This document shows, piece after piece, positions 41,304 to 53,579 of a DNA stretch of 60,000 nucleotides. A model generated the notes under the pieces. The model ran no database searches. It saw only the letters and a program-made list of their open reading frames with translations, and was not told the origin of the DNA. The number at the start of each line of letters is the position of its first letter. The stretch's first letter is position 1. Made by a program: the position numbers and the translations under genes. The stretch comes from Lineus longissimus (lineage: Eukaryota > Nemertea > Pilidiophora > Heteronemertea > Lineidae): NCBI RefSeq assembly GCF_910592395.1, contig NC_088320.1, positions 15,066,501 to 15,126,500 of the forward strand. The letters are read 5' to 3'.

Positions 41304-43179
41304 TTATGCCATCAGACACCTGCCCTCGCATTCTTTTTTGCTTTCGAAACGGTTTCCATTTCCTTGGCATCCTCCGTATGTAAATTGCTCACACTGGCCC
41401 TGTTTACTGTTGAAGCCCCACACACGGAAGCTTGCCAAGCACGGACCAGTCTCCAGAGGCAGCTTACATGTATTTGCGGCAGCTGAAAAGTAGTGAAGGA
41501 TTCCAAAATGATTTGATCGCTCCTTTAACGGCAAAAGAGAGGTTTCAGGAGGAAAACCTGCTCGATGCACTTCACCAAAGTTGTCAATGATGTCCATAGA
41601 TACGAACATAATATTGTGATGTCAATTTGGCCAGGAGCCATCATAAACAGCGTGGACAGGAATGTAAACATGTATGGACCCTCTCAACGGCTCCTGACCA
41701 TTCGCAGTCGTGAAAAGACTGATGACGTGCTTGATAGAACCAATATTATTCCAGTAATAAATTGGAATCAAAGAACACACCGATCCACCAACAACAAAAT
41801 TAATGCTTTGGGCCGGGAAAAACTTACTGTGGTCGGGGACACACCCACCAATCCAGGTCCCTTTGTCACCACATCTTTCTTTTGGCTGACAGGACCATTT
41901 CGCTACACATTTCAAAGCCTTGTTCTCTGAATCACATTTACTGGCGGGCTGCAAGTAAGAAAGGATAGCCTTAGGGATGAAGCATCCTTGCATTCGTGGG
42001 TCAGTTGCATGCTCCTACCTCGACTACAATTAAGTACCACGCCCTTCCACGTAAAATGTCGTGATCGCTCGCGGTGGAGTTGAGATGTCGCAGTTAAAAC
42101 AGCTCCTATTTGACTATCCTGGCAATATGTTTTGACCCTGTTCGTCATGATCCCATCATATTGCATTATCAGGAATTAATTACAGGGGGACTGACATTTC
42201 TGTCGCACTGGTGTAAGTATATTTTGGGGCTTTAAATGACTTCTGTACAGCATATCCGTCGAATCGACACTCGCGCATTGATATGGCCCTATCGAAATAC
42301 AATATCTGAACCTCTTTGAAAAGCATTTGTAGAAAGGGTTTTAACTAGCAATAACTTATTTTGGTTACTCTTTCTATACTTTACTTAGCACGACGTTTCT
42401 ACCAGTGTTCCCTGGTCGCTGTCAAATGTTCAAGGGATTGGCACGGGTTTGGTGTTATATAGCAGACCAGTTACTTGGAGTATTTAACAGTCTTGCGTTT
42501 TCATTGTGATGATAACAAGTGTAAGTATAGTTCTTGCTTATAAAAGCAATTCATAAAAGTTCATTGTTAATTAAATGTTTGGTACATGAAATGGGTATCG
42601 TATGTGGTATGTGGTTTTAGACGCTGCCGCTATACTTACACAAGCCTCTTCCTCAGTTCTTGCGAATATCACCAAAACACAAGCCTGAAAAGCAAAAATA
42701 ATATTTTTGAGAAACTTCTAGACTATAATAATCTCAAAACTGCTTCATTCTGGCTGGTATACCCTTTTTGTAACTCTATCTGAACCCCTAACCCCGAAAC
42801 ACCAGTAATACATCCGGGATTAACATTCTAAATTCTGCATTTGCATAGTCGTCAAAAATGATTATCAATTTTTTATGCGCCGCCAAAAGTTTTTAAAAAA
42901 AAGTTTTGGAGGCAAAATTAAAATGGCTCAAATGAACAATATTCGACTCATGGCATCAACTAAATTTAGATGACCACGAACATTTTTAGAGTTGCATCAA
43001 AGACAAAGCCAGTCGTACGTTGCATATCGCTGCGCATCTTGACAGTCAAGTGTTTAACTCAATTCATACACCAAGCTGTGGCACCCCGAAGAAGAGGATA
43101 AAAAGTTTGGAATAATCGCAACACTGACCGATGATTTGCAACTTACCAAGGCCAAGATGAACGCAAAAAGAAATTTCAT
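41304..43179 (-). CDS. Secreted Kunitz-domain protein, three exons (110 aa)
   Basis: Exon 1 is 43179-43147 (start MKFLFAFILAL, a signal peptide; donor GTAAGT). Exon 2 is 41948-41828 (acceptor TTGCAG, donor GTAAGT, ends in phase 1), a Cys-rich segment with five Cys (KCDSENKALKC ... GGCVPDH). Exon 3 is 41482-41304 (acceptor TTTTCAG), the Kunitz domain with exact Cys spacing 8-15-7-12-3. Phases agree across both introns and total 333 nt. Kunitz domains inhibit serine proteases; the P1 position after the second Cys is Leu rather than Lys/Arg, so trypsin is an unlikely target. A venom or defence role cannot be excluded. Intron 1 contains empty-site paralogue 2. Confidence 0.82.
42280..42745. repeat. 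Empty-site paralogue 2 of the Polinton insertion
   Basis: Continuous sequence with a single TACCAG at 42400-42405, homologous to both Polinton flanks. Lies in intron 1 of the Kunitz gene. Confidence 0.88.
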
Positions 43180-43239
43180 GGTTCCGTCTGTACAGTCCAA
43201 TAACGTCGGGATGAATGATGGTCTCTTATCTCCACTCTG

Positions 43240-43247
43240 TATTTATA
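43240..43247 (-). promoter_or_regulatory. TATA box of the Kunitz gene
   Basis: TATAAATA about 60 bp before the ATG at 43179 on the minus strand. Confidence 0.6.
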
Positions 43248-43259
43248 CATGAACTTCTC

Positions 43260-44585
43260 TTCTGATCTCAGACGGCTGGTTCGATCACACATGTCATGGA
43301 CGTGATCAGATTACAACCAAAAAAGTATCACATTTTAAAAATATATCATGTCATGTCCCGTTCGTTAGTTGGGTCTCCTAACTGCAGACTAAACAGCGCC
43401 CCGCAAACGGGCGATTTAAATTACTGTGGTCTGAGATCATGATAACATGCGTCAAAAATATCTCGTTTGAGATGGTCATTGCAGGTGCATAAGACAAGTA
43501 TCGGTTGTGATCACCGCGACCCTCAATCAATATCCAACCCAGTGATGATTACCGGTTTCACCCGTTTTGTCGTATTATCATAGGTCGCAGCGTTAAAAAT
43601 TCCACGTTAGTACGCACGGCTCTTTCAGAATCTCCGCTGTCATATATGTTATCATTAGGGATGATATACATGTAGTATAATGCGACGGACGTCTGGACTG
43701 GTCACACACCTTTATCCCAGGATATCTGACAAGGTGATAATCAGATGGAGCTGGGTAAAGCTGACCATCTTCGTGTAACTAATACGGACATAGGGCTTTA
43801 TGATCTCGCGAGGACATGATGCACAACCTTCTAAAAACGTGCTTTACGAAGGATCTCATCAGGATGATGTCTACACTCCAGACGCAATGGACAGGCAAGA
43901 CCAACTCTTACGATATCGCCCTCAAAACAACCCTGGAGTCACAGGTGCTGCCTGTGAAATCTCAGTTCTTGATGTGCTGCGATTTTGACGAGAGTATCGG
44001 GTCGAGGTCAAATACTACACTCAGGCTGTTAATTCGAACGCGTTCGACTCGAGTATTTGCACACGTTCTTCTTCGTAGTTTGACTACAGTCGAGTTTGTT
44101 ACTCGGTTTCTACTCGGTTGACATGACGACAACCTTGGGACTATCGAATTAGCTACCAGCAAATTTCGGAATTCTAGTGATCATTTGTCTTAACCAAATT
44201 TGTAACAATTTTAGTCATCCTTTATTCAGTTAGGACAACCAGACACAGGGACAACATTGACAGGCCTTAGTCCACTCATTCAGAATAAGATTATAGGTGA
44301 GTGTACTGCCGCTGACATTTTTTGACCAATTACATTGGAATTGGTATAATTTGGATCATAGACGACCTGTCATCCGCTTAATTTTCGTGGGCATTTTTTT
44401 ATTTGGGGGGGGGGGGGGGGGAATACTTAATTCACGGAAAGATCCATCTTGAAAAAAGAGGATACCGCCAGTATGCAGTAAGCCGCCAAACGAAACATCG
44501 TGAGGTGTTTTTTTCTGAAATTTCCGAAAATCGCAAAAATTCAAAGATGCACAAATTGTGCAGATGGAGTTATGTTGGGGCTGAG
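43260..44585. other. Unassigned sequence
   Basis: No gene recognised. A run of about 18 G lies at 44404-44421. Confidence 0.5.
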
Positions 44586-44589
44586 TGTT

Positions 44590-45840
44590 TAATTGGAAGC
44601 TTGGTGCCAAACATGCGGGGGTACACACACAAAATACTGTGGGAAGATCATACGCGTGTAAATATTGCGAGAACTGTTTTAAAGACATGATCCAGCTTAC
44701 CAAACATGAGCGAGCGATGAATGCTGAATTCATGCTTTTCAAGTGTAAAACCTATGGGAAAGAATTTTCCCAAAAAAGCACCTTGCCTGAAATGAATATA
44801 TTCATATAGATGAAAAACCACTGAAGTGTCAGTATTGTGATAGACGGTTTATTCTGGTGCGTGATCTTACAATACATGAGAACATTCATGTTGGTAAAAA
44901 AGCACTTAAGTGTGAATTTTGTGACGAGAGGTTCTTTCGGCCGTGCGAGGTTACAACACATGAACGCATCCATACTGGAGAAAAGCCATTTAAGTGTAAA
45001 TTTTGTGAAACGACATTTGCTTTGAAAACTGACCGCAGAGAACATGAAGATATTCATAAAGGTATACATATTCATAGGCCATTCAAGTGCACGTACGTCT
45101 TGTGAAAAGGGTTAAGCAAGGAAGTCGCACCTCAAGGTTCATGAGCGTAGTCACACTGGTGAAAAACCTTTTATCTGTACATATTGTGGGAAAGGGTTTT
45201 CTTCCAGGACGAATCTTAGACAGCATGAATACACTCACGCTGATGCAAAACCTTTCAAATGCAAGTACATGTATTGTGAGAAATCTTATGGCCAGAAGGG
45301 CCTCCTTGCTGTACATAAGCGGACTCACACGGGTGTTAAGCCATTCATTTGTCAATCATGTGGGAAAGGGTTTTCCACCAAAGCGAATCTGTTGAGAGTA
45401 TAATCACACTGGCGAAAAACGATTCAAGTGCAAATATCTGTCCTGTGGAAAGCGGTTTTCTGAAAAGCATGATCTGATGAGACATGAATACATTCACACT
45501 GGGGAAAGTCCTTTCAAATGTGAATATTGTGGCAATGGGTTTTCGCGGCAAACTGATGTTCCAAAACATGAGCGTATTCATACTGGTGAAAGGCCATTCA
45601 AGTGTGAATATTGTGGAAAAAGTTACCCCCAAAAAACCAGCTTACTGTTCATGAATTCTCCCACACTGGTGTAAGACCGTACAGGTGTAAAGATTGCGGG
45701 AAAGGATTTTCCTACAAGAGCTCTCTTGCAAGTCATGAAATTATTCACAGCGGTGAAAGACCATTTCAGTGTCAAGACTGTAAGAAAAGTTTATGAGGAA
45801 GACTGATCTCACTAAACATGAGAAAACTGGGAAATGAACG
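44590..45840 (+). pseudogene. C2H2 zinc-finger protein array, broken
   Basis: About ten tandem C2H2 fingers with HTGEKPFKC-type linkers spread over several frames: 44585-44809, 44857-45105, 45130-45400 and 45477-45796. Examples are CEFCDERFFRPCEVTTHERIH and CEYCGNGFSRQTDVPKHERIH. Stops and frameshifts separate the blocks, and there are no intron-like gaps, so this looks like a decayed single-exon or processed copy. DNA-binding transcription factor by family. The first finger near 44655 is the most degraded. Confidence 0.85.
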
Positions 45841-46163
45841 TTTTTGTTGTGAAAGTCCGTCCTTGCTTGACCGGTATCTAATTTACCATGGTCAAAAATG
45901 ACCATTGCCTGGATTACTGTTGTCTAATTTACCATGGCCTAAAATTTATTTATTTATTTAATCGTACATAATAGTACATTCAACAGAGTACAGTGCTGTA
46001 TTGTGCAGTGAGAAAAATAAATAGATGGAAGAACATTTTAAAAACAAGTTAGAAACAGGCAGCAAATGCCACAACCAATTACCAGTGATACTCAATTGAA
46101 CTTGTTTATACAGATATTATATTGGGCATCAACAAATTATTCAGTCTCAGGTGTCTGTAAAAT

Positions 46164-47130
46164 TTAGTTTACGCATAAATCATTTAATATAGTATTAATC
46201 TCATCAAGATTAAAGAAATTGCGGTCTCTATTGTGTCTCGAACTTATCATATCTCTGATGACATTTGCCTTGTCTCTTAGAATGACTGTTGCATCATTTA
46301 AAAAAACAGTTTTATTTATTGAAATCTGTGTAACATCATATTTTGTAACACCCGCTTTTGCACACACGGTATTGATGTTGTTAGCGACCTGTGAATTACT
46401 ACCCTTAAGGGCCAACTGACCGGCAATTCTTAGCAATGGGTTAGTGCTTCTTGCTATCCCACCAATGAATTTTAAGAAGCGCGTATGGAGTTGCAGTTCT
46501 CGGGGTAGGTCTTCACAGATGAGTGGGAGCAGATTAGAGTGTGTTAAATAGGACACATTATATAATTTCCTGACACATTTCCTCCAGGCGACGCAGAATC
46601 GATCAAGTTTTCTGGGGGTAAAATTCCAGAGCAGGCATCCATATAGTGCCATTGCGAATGATTTGAATAACTTGTATTTTGTTACTGAGTGGCAATGTCC
46701 AAATTGAGCAACCAAAGTATTTACTCTAGAATACAAAACGTTGATGGCATTTTCAAGGTTTTTCCCATCACTATTCTCTCCAACAATATGACCAAGGTGA
46801 GTGGCCCAAGATACGACATTAATCACATGACCCTCCCAGGCAAAAGGGGGGTGATTCTCTACTCCTTCCCCTGAATACACTAGTTGACTTTTCGTTTGAT
46901 TGAAAATAACCTGGTATTCTTTTGAGAATACCGAACATATTTGTAAGAGCATGCGTAACCCATGCCTAGTTGGGGATAATATAACTATATCATCAGCTTA
47001 AGCAAATACTCCCATAAATATATTTCCTACATAGCATCCGTAACCAGAATCCTTTAACCTTGACAACAGTTCATCGGTGTAAATACAAAAAAGTATCGGG
47101 GAGAGAACGCCTCCTTGCTTAACCATGACC
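46164..47130 (-). pseudogene. Non-LTR retrotransposon RT fragment
   Basis: Minus strand. QGGVLSPILF (RT motif B) is visible near 47100, and the catalytic YADD box is present as ADD preceded by a stop codon (the Tyr codon reads TAA) near 46995. A 262-aa frame (46952-46164) follows, covering the region downstream of the RT core. Truncated at the 5' end. A different family from the LINE at 31497-32795. Confidence 0.8.
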
Positions 47131-48081
47131 ATTGCCTAGATTACCGTTGTTTTAATTAACTTTGTCTAAATTACCGTTGTCTAATTGACTGGTGTCTGAC
47201 TATACCTGGATATGTGGCACCTTGTTGTATGTACTTTATATATAACTATGTTGTTTTACAATAAAATTAGAGTTAGAGTTAGATGGAATATAAAGTCTTT
47301 ATCAGCAGCTGTGTGTTTGCATGTATCTCAAACTTGGCTGGTGGTCTCTACTATACTGTCTGTCAAGTAATGCTGTATTGAGTGACGCAGCATCCTCCTC
47401 TTTAGAACCAGGCCCTCTATTTGCTTCTATGCTCCAACAAAGATGTGGAAAAGGAACTTACTTCTAAAGTACAATTGATAGGCAACGATTCCTCACAGAG
47501 GTGGTTAATCTCAAGAGAAAGAAGGTATATCCATTTATAGCCAAATGGTATGAGAGGGTTGATAGAAACCTTGTTCCTAGGAAAAAGTTAAACATTTCTT
47601 GATACATTACACCTGCAATTTTGTTTTTTTGATCCTGGGTACAAGGTTGTTTATTAACCCTTGCAGCCCGTTTGGCTTGGACCGTGGGAATATATTTTTG
47701 TAGGAATTTTCATCGTTTGGGAGAGTATTTAGTCACAAAACTGGTTTGAACAACTGGGCCCAGGTGCCAAAATATTACATTACGATCAACGAAGAATTTA
47801 TTGAATTACACTGGACAAGGCAGGATACATTTGACGAGTGCTGTAAGCTGATGATCTGTGTGATCGAACCAGGCCTCTTATCGATCAGATGAGAATACAC
47901 GACTGTATAAACACAGTATATGTAATATGCAGGGTTGCAAAGCCAGTCTTGCATTTCGTATCGCTGCGCATCTTGACAGCCAAGTGTTTAACCCCACTCA
48001 TACACCAAGCTGTGGCACCACGAAGAAGAGAAGAAGAAGTTTTGAAATAATCGCAACACTGACTGATGATTTGCAACTTAC
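47131..48081. other. Unassigned sequence with duplicated Kunitz intron segment
   Basis: About 47935-48080 matches 43005-43146, the start of Kunitz intron 1. Otherwise no gene seen. Confidence 0.55.
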
Positions 48082-48114
48082 CAATACCAAGATGAACGCA
48101 AAAAGAAATTTCAT
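48082..48114 (-). pseudogene. Orphan copy of the Kunitz first exon
   Basis: ATG 48114-48112, 11 codons of signal peptide (MKFLFAFILVL) and a GTAAGT donor, nearly identical to exon 1 at 43179-43147, with its upstream region. No Kunitz exon follows in the sequence I examined on this strand. Confidence 0.7.
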
Positions 48115-48554
48115 GGTTCCGTCTGTACAGTCCAGTAACGTCGAGATAAATGATGGTATGTTATCCCACACTCGGTGATATAAGTCATCGGTGTTTATAC
48201 AATAGTGTTTTTTCATCTGATCGATAAGAGGGATGGTTCGATCACACAAAATATCAGCTTGCAGCACTGATGGTCTCTTATCTCCACACTCGGTGATATT
48301 AGTCATCGGTGTTTAGTATATGTAATATGCAGGGTTCCACCCCCATTTCAACCCCCCCCCCCAGCGAGGGAAAAACGACAAAATCGGCTGCTCCAAATTC
48401 AAAATTTTAAATTTTCATGATTTCCAAGCTCTCCGCATCCCATTTCCAACCCTAAAACTGTTGATTTGGGCACCGACCAGCATATAACATATAATCCACA
48501 CCCCGAAAAAAAACCCACTAAAGTTCTTTAACACTACTAGAACACACTCAGAAT

Positions 48555-48765
48555 CATTTGAATTATCACTATGTGCTTCGAAATCGGCGAACACCACGAA
48601 AGGAACCCTATTTTTAAACGAGTGGTTTTTAAATTTTAGGTTTGCTGATGCGTTTCCCTTCTGCGGCATTTTGACTTCGCAATAATCATGTATATTTCTT
48701 TTTGTGAATAACTAGAGTTATTTCCCTATCAAAAGCATTCATACACCTTCTACATAAATATGTTT
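48555..48765 (-). pseudogene. PolB N-terminal/Exo I fragment (unit 1)
   Basis: Homologous to residues ~58-125 of the intact PolB catalytic ORF: YLCRRCMN block, then HDYC, then NHSFKNRVPFVVFADFEA. One frameshift separates the first block. Only this short piece of PolB remains, cut at the unit's C-run edge. Confidence 0.85.
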
Positions 48766-49407
48766 TATTACTGCTATTATTACGAAAAAACACAGATATA
48801 TTACAATCTTATCTCTAAACTTAAAAAAACTTAAAATACTGAAAATTAAAAATCGAAATTCTTGAAAATTAAAAATCGAAATTCATGAAAATCTAAAAAT
48901 TCTTGAAAATCTAAAATTACTTTTTTTACTTTTGAGTGAAATTTCAAAAAAATAATAATTAAGAGAAATCATTAAATTAAAATCTTTTTTCTGTTTTATT
49001 TTTATTTTTTTCGTGATGAAATAAATCACAAGGGATTATAAATTTTGATTTTACGCAATGAATAATAATAAGTATCTGAAATTAAGATATTTAAAGTTTA
49101 TAGTTTCTTTATTTCTGGAATAAAAAATAAAGTTAAAAAATTTAAATTTTAAAAATTTTAAAAATCTAAAAATCCCGAAAAATAAAATAAAATAAAATCT
49201 TAAAAATTAAAAAAATAAAAATTCCGAAAAACAAAAAATAAAATAAAAATCTTAAAAAATTAAAAATTAAAATCCCGAAAAATAAAACAAAAAAAAATCT
49301 TAAAAATTAAAAAATTAATATTCCAAAAAATAAATTTAAATTAAAATCTGAAAAAATTAAAAAATTAAAATCCTGAATATTAAAAAACTTAAAATTTATT
49401 TTAATAA
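48766..49407. repeat. AT-rich tract between divergent PolB and penton (unit 1)
   Basis: Nearly pure A/T with recurring AAAATTAAAAA and AAAATCCCGAAAAA motifs. Longer copies lie at 51046-51934 and 53580-54468. Confidence 0.8.
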
Positions 49408-50150
49408 ATGCGTAAAGAAATTGTTAAGATTGAGTCCAAGTGGTTAGGTGGTCAAAATGGTAATGATCTTACAATTCAGTTGGATGAAAATTGTCTAAAG
49501 TTGGTGGTATGAATATTATCTTCGCCGCACTTCCCTGTACTTTTTACAACATTTCTAGAAAACTAGGAAACGATGCCTTCATAATCAAAAAGGGTAAAGG
49601 CAGCCACTATGTTATACTTCCAGATGGACTATACACAATAAAATTTTTCATTGAGGGTTTCAGAAATCAAATGGAAATAGATGTCCATAAGAAAATTGCG
49701 TTGCATTTTAAACTCCAGGAAACAACTGGCAAACTTGGAATCAGTTGTAGAAAAAATAAACTGCAGTATTGTCTTATCATTACAGAGAAAGTGAAAGATC
49801 TTTTGGGGTTTATTGTTCGCAAGGGGGAATTTATTGAGTTGTTAGGAAAACCCGATGAGTACATATGGGGTGACAGGCCAATTAATTTTAGACCGTTCGA
49901 ATACTTTCACATTTACCGCAATATAATCGATAAAAATGACATCATTTACAATTCAAGTAAGTCCGATTTGCTAGCAAGAATTCCATTGAAAGAGTGTGAT
50001 TTCGGCGATACACTTCAACATTATTTGACTGGGTTGAGAAACAGACCATGTGAAGAAAAATTTAACAAATTTAGAATCTGGATAACTGACGACACAACCG
50101 TCCTGTGGACTTTAATGGGAAAGATGTACAACTAGAACTTCTCTTCTTAA
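49408..50150 (+). pseudogene. Penton-like minor capsid, decayed (unit 1)
   Basis: ATG 49408 (preceded by TAA) starts a frame that breaks near 49500. The main frame runs to 50135 with LPDGLY and PINFRPFEYFHIY, and the last block is again out of frame near 50100. Both breaks are shared by units 2 and 3. Confidence 0.8.
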
Positions 50151-50348
50151 ATGAGTAGAATATGGGGTGATTCGAAACGTCCAAAAAACTGGAAGAAAAT
50201 CCTAGAAGAAGTTCAACGTGAGCTCGAGATAGATTCTGACGATAAATCTCAGACTCCTACCACTGCTCCGAAGCAAACACCCCCGTCAGTAAAAATAAAT
50301 ACTAGGATATCTACCCCTAACCGAGATTCTAGTATTTCACATCTTTAA
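50151..50348 (+). CDS. Small Polinton protein, 65 aa (unit 1)
   Basis: Orthologue of 16596-16847 (DSKRPKNWKKILEEVQRELE block). Open in all three units. Confidence 0.6.
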   Translation: MSRIWGDSKRPKNWKKILEEVQRELEIDSDDKSQTPTTAPKQTPPSVKINTRISTPNRDSSISHL

Positions 50349-50363
50349 AATTATCTTAAATAA

Positions 50364-50567
50364 ATGAGTGAGAGTAATGAAAATATGATTTATCCTAATT
50401 TGCCGGAATACGTAAAATATGTAGATAAACCACAAGAATTTAGACTCCAACAGATTTGTGAAGTCAAGAGATATTTGGAGGAGGAGATTGAGTTCAGGAG
50501 AAAGATATTCTCAAAGTACAAAAAAGCATTCAACGCAATTACTGGCATTAGCCACTTCCTTAATTAA
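50364..50567 (+). pseudogene. 219-aa membrane protein, truncated (unit 1)
   Basis: Matches the N-terminus of 15932-16591 (FRLQQICEVKRYLEEEIEFRR), then stops at TAA where the other element has a Leu codon (TTA). The same nonsense codon occurs in all three units. Confidence 0.8.
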
Positions 50568-50835
50568 ACCAGCGTAGCAGCTGGATCAGTTGGTGTGTCT
50601 GCATTAGCATTAAGCTCCACCCCCATTTCACCCCCCCCCCCAGCGAGGGAAAAACGACAAAATCGGCTGCTCCAAATTCAAAATTTTAAATTTTCATGAT
50701 TTCCAAGCTCTCCGCATCCCATTTCCAACTCTAAAACTGTTGATTTGGGCACCGACCAGCATATAACATATAATCCACACCCCGAAAAAAAAACCCACTA
50801 AAGTTCTTTAACACTACTAGAACACACTCAGAATC

Positions 50836-51045
50836 ATTTGAATTATCACTATGTGCTTCGAAATCGGCGAACACCACGAAAGGAACCCTATTTTTAAACG
50901 AGTGGTTTTTAAATTTTAGGTTTGCTGATGCGTTTCCCTTCTGTGGCATTTTGACTTCGCAATAATCATGTATATTTCTTTTTGTGAATAACTAGAGTTA
51001 TTTCCCTATCAAAAGCATTCATACACCTTCTACATAAATATTTTT
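50836..51045 (-). pseudogene. PolB Exo I fragment (unit 2)
   Basis: Copy of 48555-48765. Confidence 0.85.
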
Positions 51046-51934
51046 TATTACTGCTATTATTACGAAAAAACACAGATATATTACAATCTTATCTCTAAAC
51101 TTAAAAAAACTTAAAATACTGAAAATTTAAAATCGAAATTCTTGAAAATTAAAAATCGAAATTCATGAAAATCTAAAAAATTCTTGAAAATCTAAAATTA
51201 CTTTTTTTCCTTTTGAGTGAAATTTCAAAAAATAATGATTAAAAGAAATCATAAAATTAAAATATTTTTTCTGTTTTATTTTTATTTTTTTTGTGATGAA
51301 ATAAATCACAAGGGATTATAAATTTTGATTTTACGCAATGAATAATAATAAGTATCTGAAATTAAGATATTTAAAGTTTATAGTTTCTTTATTTCTGGAA
51401 TGAAAAATAAAGTTAAAAAATTTAAATTTTAAAAATTTTTAAAATCTTAAAATCCCGAAAAATAAAATAAAAATTAAATCTTAAAAATTAAAAAAATTAA
51501 AATTCCGAAAAACAAAAAATAAAATAAAAATCTTAAAAAATAAAAAATAAAAATCCTGATAAATAAAACAAAAAAAAATCTTAAAAATTAAAAAATTAAT
51601 ATTCCAAAAAATAAAATAAAATTAAAATCTTAAAAATTAAAAAATTAAAATCCCAAAAATTTCAATCAAATTAAAATCTTAAAAATTAAAAGATTAAAAT
51701 CCCAAAAAAAAGAATAAAATTAAAATCTTAAAAATTAAAAAAAAAATCCCGAAAAATTTAATAAAATCAAAATTTAAAAAATATTACACAATAAAAATAC
51801 CAAAAAATAAAATTAAATTAAAATGTTAAAAATTAAAAAATTAAAATCCCAAAAATAAAATAAAATGCAAAATCTGAAAAAATTAAAAAAATTAAAATCC
51901 TGAATATTAAAAAACTTAAAATTTATTTTAATAA

Positions 51935-52677
51935 ATGCGTAAAAAAATAGTTAAGATTGAGTCCAAGTGGTTAGCTGGTCAAAATGGTAATGATCTTACA
52001 ATTCAGTTGGATGAAAATTGTCTAAAGTTGGTGGTATGAATATTATCTTCGCCGGACTTCCCTGTACTTTTTACAACATTTCTAGAAAACTAGGAAACGA
52101 CGCCTTCATAATCAAAAAGGGTAAAGGCAGCCACTATGTTATACTTCCAGATGGACTATACACAATAAAATCTTTCATTGAGGGTTTCAGAAATCAAATG
52201 GAAATAGATGGCCATAAGAAAATTGCGTTGCATTTTAAACTCCAGGAAACAACCGGCAAACTTGGAATCAGTTGTAGAAAAAATAAACTGCAGTATTGTC
52301 TTATCATTACAGAGAAAGTGAAAGATCTTTTGGGGTTTATTGTTCAAAAGGGGGAATTTATTGAGTTGTTAGGAAAACCCGATGAGTACATATGGGGTGA
52401 CAGGCCAATTAATTTTAGACCGTTCGAATACTTTCACATTTACCGCGATATAATCGATAAAAATGACATCATTTACAATTCAAGTAAGTCCGATTTGCTA
52501 GCAAGAATTCCATTGAAAGAGTGTGATTTCGGCGATACACTTCAACATTATTTGACTGGGTTGAGAAACAGACCATGTGAAGAAAAATTTAACAAATTTA
52601 GAATCTGGATAACTGACGACACAACCGTCCTGTGGACTTTAATGGGAAAGATGTACAACTAGAACTTCTCTTCTTAA
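51935..52677 (+). pseudogene. Penton-like minor capsid, decayed (unit 2)
   Basis: ATG 51935; same two breaks as unit 1. Main frame to 52662. Confidence 0.8.
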
Positions 52678-52875
52678 ATGAGTAGAATATGGGGTGATTC
52701 GAAACGTCCAAAAAACTGGAAGAAAATCCTAGAAGAAGTTCAACGTGAGCTCGAGATAGATTCTGACGATAAATCTCAGACTCCTACCACTGCTCCGAAG
52801 CAAACACCCCCGTCAGTAAAAATAAATACTAGGATATCTACCCCTAACCGAGATTCTAGTATTTCACATCTTTAA
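52678..52875 (+). CDS. Small Polinton protein, 65 aa (unit 2)
   Basis: Identical in translation to 50151-50348. Confidence 0.6.
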   Translation: MSRIWGDSKRPKNWKKILEEVQRELEIDSDDKSQTPTTAPKQTPPSVKINTRISTPNRDSSISHL

Positions 52876-52890
52876 AATTATCTTAAATAA

Positions 52891-53094
52891 ATGAGTGAGA
52901 GTAATGAAAATATGATTTATCCTAATTTGCCGGAATACGTAAAATATGTAGATAAACCACAAGAATTTAGACTCCAACAGATTTGTGAAGTCAAGAGATA
53001 TTTGGAGGAGGAGATTGAGTTCAGGAGAAAGATATTCTCAAAGTACAAAAAAGCATTCAACGCAATTACTGGCATTAGCCACTTCCTTAATTAA
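52891..53094 (+). pseudogene. 219-aa membrane protein, truncated (unit 2)
   Basis: Same TAA truncation as unit 1. Confidence 0.8.
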
Positions 53095-53369
53095 ACCAGC
53101 GTAGCAGCTGGATCAGTTGGTGTGTCTGCATTAGCATTAAGCTCCACCCCCATTTCACCCCCCCCCCCCCCCCCCCAGCGAGGGAAAAACGACAAAATCG
53201 GCTGCTCCAAATTCAAAATTTTAAATTTTCATGATTTCCAAGCTCTCCGCATCCCATTTCCAACTCTAAAACTGTTGATTTGGGCACCGACCAGCATATA
53301 ACATATAATCCACACCCTGAAAAAAAAACCCACTAAAGTTCTTTAACACTACTAGAACACACTCAGAAT

Positions 53370-53579
53370 CATTTGAATTATCACTATGTGCTTCGAAATC
53401 GGCGAACACCACGAAAGGAACCCTATTTTTAAACGAGTGGTTTTTAAATTTTAGGTTTGCTGATGCGTTTCCCTTCTGCGGCATTTTGACTTCGCAATAA
53501 TCATGTATATTTCTTTTTGTGAATAACTAGAGTTATTTCCCTATCAAAAGCATTCATACACCTTCTACATAAATATTTT
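53370..53579 (-). pseudogene. PolB Exo I fragment (unit 3)
   Basis: Copy of 48555-48765. Confidence 0.85.

Larger units (their letters stand above)
48334..50610. repeat. Tandem unit 1 of the second Polinton (~2.28 kb)
   Basis: Begins CCACCCCCATTTCA plus a C run and ends GCATTAGCA. Contains PolB fragment (-), AT-rich tract, penton, small gene and membrane-protein fragment. The AT-rich tract is ~250 bp shorter than in units 2 and 3. Confidence 0.9.
50611..53137. repeat. Tandem unit 2 of the second Polinton (~2.53 kb)
   Basis: Same content and borders as unit 1; almost identical to unit 3. Confidence 0.92.

Noticed and set aside
44404-44421. G-run as quadruplex regulator
   Set aside because: Single homopolymer, no spaced G tracts, no gene context.
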